Below, one piece after another: positions 60,321-64,000 of a stretch of DNA of 64,000 nt (the first letter of the stretch is position 1; every line of letters starts with the position of its first letter). The DNA is from Brachycybe producta. Its lineage: Eukaryota > Arthropoda > Diplopoda > Playtdesmida > Andrognathidae. Position numbers and translations under genes: made by a program. The stretch spans positions 5,132,233-5,196,232 of the forward strand of contig JAUPFP010000009.1 in NCBI GenBank assembly GCA_036925085.1. Direction: 5' to 3'. The notes below the pieces were generated by a model that did not search any database, had not been told where the DNA came from, and saw only the letters and a list, made by a program, of their open reading frames with translations.

Positions 60321-60845
60321 AAAAATTTTCATTGACAATATTTTTGCGCATTTATGGTAGGCCTACTCTTCTAGTTTCTAAATAAAAAAAAGTTGAGATA
60401 ACAATAAGTTGAGAAACGAAAAAAAAAATTATCATTTTTGTTCGTTTTTTTTTGTTGCTTTTATTCGAATTATTACTTGTTCAAATTAAATTATTGGCAA
60501 ATTTGTTCTCTTTTATGTATCAAAATTGCAATTGTTATACATTCTGAATTGAGTCTCCTTTTTTGTCATCTTTTTTTTATGATTATATATATTTTTTTCT
60601 TCATGATTACTTCTTGCACAATAATTTTCATACGAAAAAAAAAATTATCAAAATGTCTGCTATATATAGAGAGATTTAAGCTGTTCAAACACACAATCGA
60701 AATTCATTGTATTTTTATTAGACTCTAATGGAAATGAGATCTTGGAAATTGGAGGAGAGAGACTTAAGAGTCCCAATTGGATCCAAAGAATAATGTTTCT
60801 TAAAACTTCAATGATGTTTTTTGGCCCAAATACAAGAAGGGAACG

Positions 60846-60973
60846 TAGCACTTGAACTTTGTCTGAAACTCTCTGAACAGGGTTCGAACATAGAATAATT
60901 TTGATAGGATTTTTTTGTGTGTCAGTGTTGGCACTTCTGCTCAGAGGGTTCAAGTTGATGTTCAAACGCTAAA
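60846..60973. repeat. GCACTTGAACTT foldback repeat
   Basis: GTAGCACTTGAACTTTGTC at the left and CAGAGGGTTCAAGTTGATG at the right, inverted. Confidence 0.55.
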
Positions 60974-61202
60974 TTTTTTAATTTTTTTTTAAATTTTGGG
61001 CCTTTAAAAATAACTACTTGAATAATTGTATAATTGTTTAAAAAGAGTCTTTTCTAAAAGGTACCTCCCTAATTGCTTATGTTTGGCATTTTCTGTTTTG
61101 CGCAGCTGCGATATTTTTAATATCCTTTGGTCTCTTATAATTGTTAATTATGTTTGAAAGTCAATTATGGTAATCATTTTTTTTGGTGGTTTATGTGTTT
61201 TG

Positions 61203-61244
<42 letters not shown>

Positions 61245-64000
61245 AGATGGAGATATAAGGTTGAGGTAGATTTAAAGGAACAACAGAAAGTTTTAAAAGT
61301 CATTCAAAGGTTATTTATGAAGCATATTTTATCATATAAATTGCTTTTTGGGGAGGTTTACAAAAATGTAGAAGACATGTAAAGTACAACTGAATTAAAA
61401 ATTATTTATTCAACTTTTTTTGAAGAAATGGCAACTTTAAGGACACAAGACCCTCAAAATACAGAGAGAAAAAAATCAACCGAAAATGGGATTGAAATTG
61501 AATTTGTCTAAATTTAATAAATCTATTTTATTTGTCAGAAAGTATATAAAAAAATGCCGAAATTGTTTCAGCTTTTGTTCCAGTGTTGTTGGGAAATAAT
61601 TTGACAATAGTAATGAACATGGCTGGCAAAAACTGTGATAATTTTCAGGAAATTTAGATGTGAAAATTGTGATAGAAATAAGCAAAAATTGTGATAAAAA
61701 TAGGCAAAAATGGTGATTTTTTTTCTTCTTCAAATTTGAAAAAAGTACAGATAAGGAATGTTAGGAGAGATCAGATCTAATTAAAATTCTGAGAAAAAAC
61801 CTGCCAATTTTACTTTTTTTATATATTGAATGGATTTTAGAGAATTTTTTTTTTTTGAAAATTGTGAGTCTGAAAAAAAAATCTTTAAAATTTGTGAAAA
61901 ATGTGGAAATGAATCGTTTATTAGAATCTTAATGAATTGATTGATGCTTGAATGTTAATTATAGATTGCTAGCATTGTTAACAACAACAAAAGTTATGAT
62001 CACAATAAGTTACCAACCCTGGTAATGAATTATTGTAATTAAATTGCTGTTTCCAATAATTAGAAATTCACCACTGTCTCTGCAAGACAACAGTCTCTTC
62101 CTTTCCTATGTGCAATGGCCAATTCAACTTTGGCAATTTTCAGACATTGCTAAAAATTTAATTTCTTAACATAATAAATATTTCATCTTTAAATATATTT
62201 TTTTAAACTCCATTCATTTTAGCAGCTTTTTATTAGTCTACGGTAATAATCATAAAAGCAACTTTTAAGAAAGATATTTAAAGTTTGTTGTTATGCCTTG
62301 TACACACATGAGTTAAATGAATTCAAATTAAATGTGTTTAGGTGAATTATACGGAATCCAGTTAAGGACATGAACACCAAATAAAAATTGACTTTATTAT
62401 TAATATTTTAAATTGAAATACTAAATCAATATTTTGTCAATAGTTTATATACTGTATTATATTTAAGTTAATTAACTCTATATTTTCAGATTAATTAACT
62501 GAATAAATTGAATTCGACATAGTGTTTGTCCTTCACAGGGCTCTGTAGAACACGTTTATTATTTAAATGCATTTAAATTATCACGTGTGTATTAGGTGTT
62601 AGAAACTAAAATGGTAAAATGTGTTAACTAGTTAACGTTAATTTTATGATTATACGCTCGTAATCATTAAAAATAAACCTTTTACGGTCCTACAATTAAT
62701 TGGTTTCAAGCATCAATTTTAGTTTATCACTTGAAAATTTGCGATTTAGTTTATTTTGAACTTTTTGTAAATCTTTTCTTTTGAAATCATATTTTTTTGT
62801 GAAAATGTCTTTTGAGCTACACATTACAGTTTCTCTTATATTATAAACTTAATTTAATTATGAAGTTGGTCTAGAAACACATTTAGAAACAATTTTAAGG
62901 AGAAATTGAAAGTATGTTAGAAGCTAAAATAGTAAAAGAAATTGACAAAAAAAAAAGTATTTTCATCTTCTAAAATAAACGTTTTATACAAGTGAAAATA
63001 AAATGTTATATTTTAAAACCTCGTGTAAGTTTAATTTTTAAATTATATCTTTTAGTTACTCTTCTAGTTTCTAACACTTGTCAAGTTTTAAAGCTTTTCT
63101 TGTTGTGTTAAGACAAAAATAACGTTAAACAAAGCTATGCTTTGAAATTCTTCATACAAAATATACAAGCGCTTTAGAACACTTTTTGTCAAGATGATAT
63201 TTTAAGCTTAGTTTTATTTTAAGTATGGTTTTAGAATACTATGGGTTAAAATCACTAAAAAAAAACTTTGAAAAAATAATTTTATCTAATTTAAAAAATT
63301 CTATTCTGTTTTATTTGGCTGAAAATATGCACACAAAAAAATAAATGAAATTGTTTCTATTATGACAAACGGAATTGTTTGTTATCAGCCAATGGGAACG
63401 CGTCTTTCAGACAGATCATTTTTTATTGCTCCTCTTGATAATCTTTCTTCACTCTTCCAGTAAATTCAAGTGTTTTTGAAGTGTTTTCTGTTGTAATGTG
63501 CAAGAACCCTTGAACGCAAAGGAAAGCAGAAATTCGATTAAACTTTAGTCTTGATTTTTTCGTTTTCTATTTTGTGCTTGATTTATGTCTGTGTGATCCA
63601 GGTTTCAGAGTGTAGGCTTAATCTCAGGTGAGACAAAATTAGGTAAAGATCATAGTGTATAAAGGTATAGGCTGAGTCTCAAGTTGATCTGCGAATTAAA
63701 GTTGATAGAATCGATCTGAAGTGACCTTTTTTTGTCATGGAAATAACTTTTAAATGTCTAAAAAATCGATTCTCTTGTATAAAAAGTCAATTTTACATGT
63801 AAATGATAAGGTTTTTATGTTTTGTGACATGTGGGTGACTTTTTTTTTTTGGTGAAAAGATTTACATTACTAGAGCAATTCCAAACCGCGTAACCTACAG
63901 AATGCCAGACAATCATCTAAATCGGATATTTAGCTTTAAACCTCAAGAGACAAATTTTGACCACAATGGTTTGCGTGTTTTATGGTAGTTCTATAGGCGC
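60974..64000. other. Distal intron of receptor 2, no gene seen
   Basis: AT-rich. (GA)n at 61,206-61,238, and CACACATGAG repeat copy 3 at 62,298-62,590. No exon with receptor TM3-TM7 motifs was found before the window ends. Confidence 0.4.

Overview
The window is AT-rich, intron-containing animal DNA packed with transposable-element debris. The host genes fit a protostome, most likely an arthropod: a lysosomal glucocerebrosidase, a cytosolic sulfotransferase, and two paralogous peptide receptors of the capa/pyrokinin (neuromedin-U-like) type. I cannot name the species.

Layout: (1) 1-2,470, the last five coding exons of a GBA-type glucosylceramidase (+). (2) 4,063-6,540, a complete six-exon cytosolic sulfotransferase (+, 310 aa). 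(3) 6,541-11,928, an intergenic mosaic of foldback elements, with an odd hairpin-rich stretch at 9,258-10,232 that looks like structured RNA. (4) 11,929-44,005, a four-exon peptide GPCR on the minus strand (388 aa). Its first intron is 28.9 kb and holds a broken formin FH1-FH2 retrocopy, a Tc1/mariner transposase scrap and a 19.6-kb LTR retroelement. (5) 44,006-52,154, repeat-rich spacer. (6) From 52,155, the first coding exon of a paralogous receptor on the plus strand; its other exons were not seen, and the rest of the window is read as its first intron.

The centrepiece is the LTR retroelement at 20,092-39,703. It has near-identical 2,375/2,378-bp LTRs, a TATT target duplication, a tRNA-Ser-type primer site, a polypurine tract, gag with three zinc knuckles, and a Ty3/gypsy-type pol (PR-RT-RH-IN) reached by a likely -1 frameshift. 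A spliced envelope gene follows, with the Gn/Gc layout of phlebovirus-like glycoproteins rather than the baculovirus-F type usual in insect errantiviruses. The envelope frame is broken by one step at about 35,210. Between the leader and gag lies a compact cluster: a 139-aa Pro/Ser-rich ORF, then eight intact small ORFs and one broken one. These small ORFs form three paralogous families built on a repeated C-P-x4-C...C-x2-H module (11 copies). I do not recognise this module or its multigene arrangement from any described retroelement, and it is the best candidate here for an undescribed system.

The retroelement sits antisense inside the receptor intron, between two inverted arms of an older foldback element, so the locus shows at least three layers of nested transposition. 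Elsewhere, several miniature-element families can be delimited by exact 8-, 9- or 10-bp target duplications.
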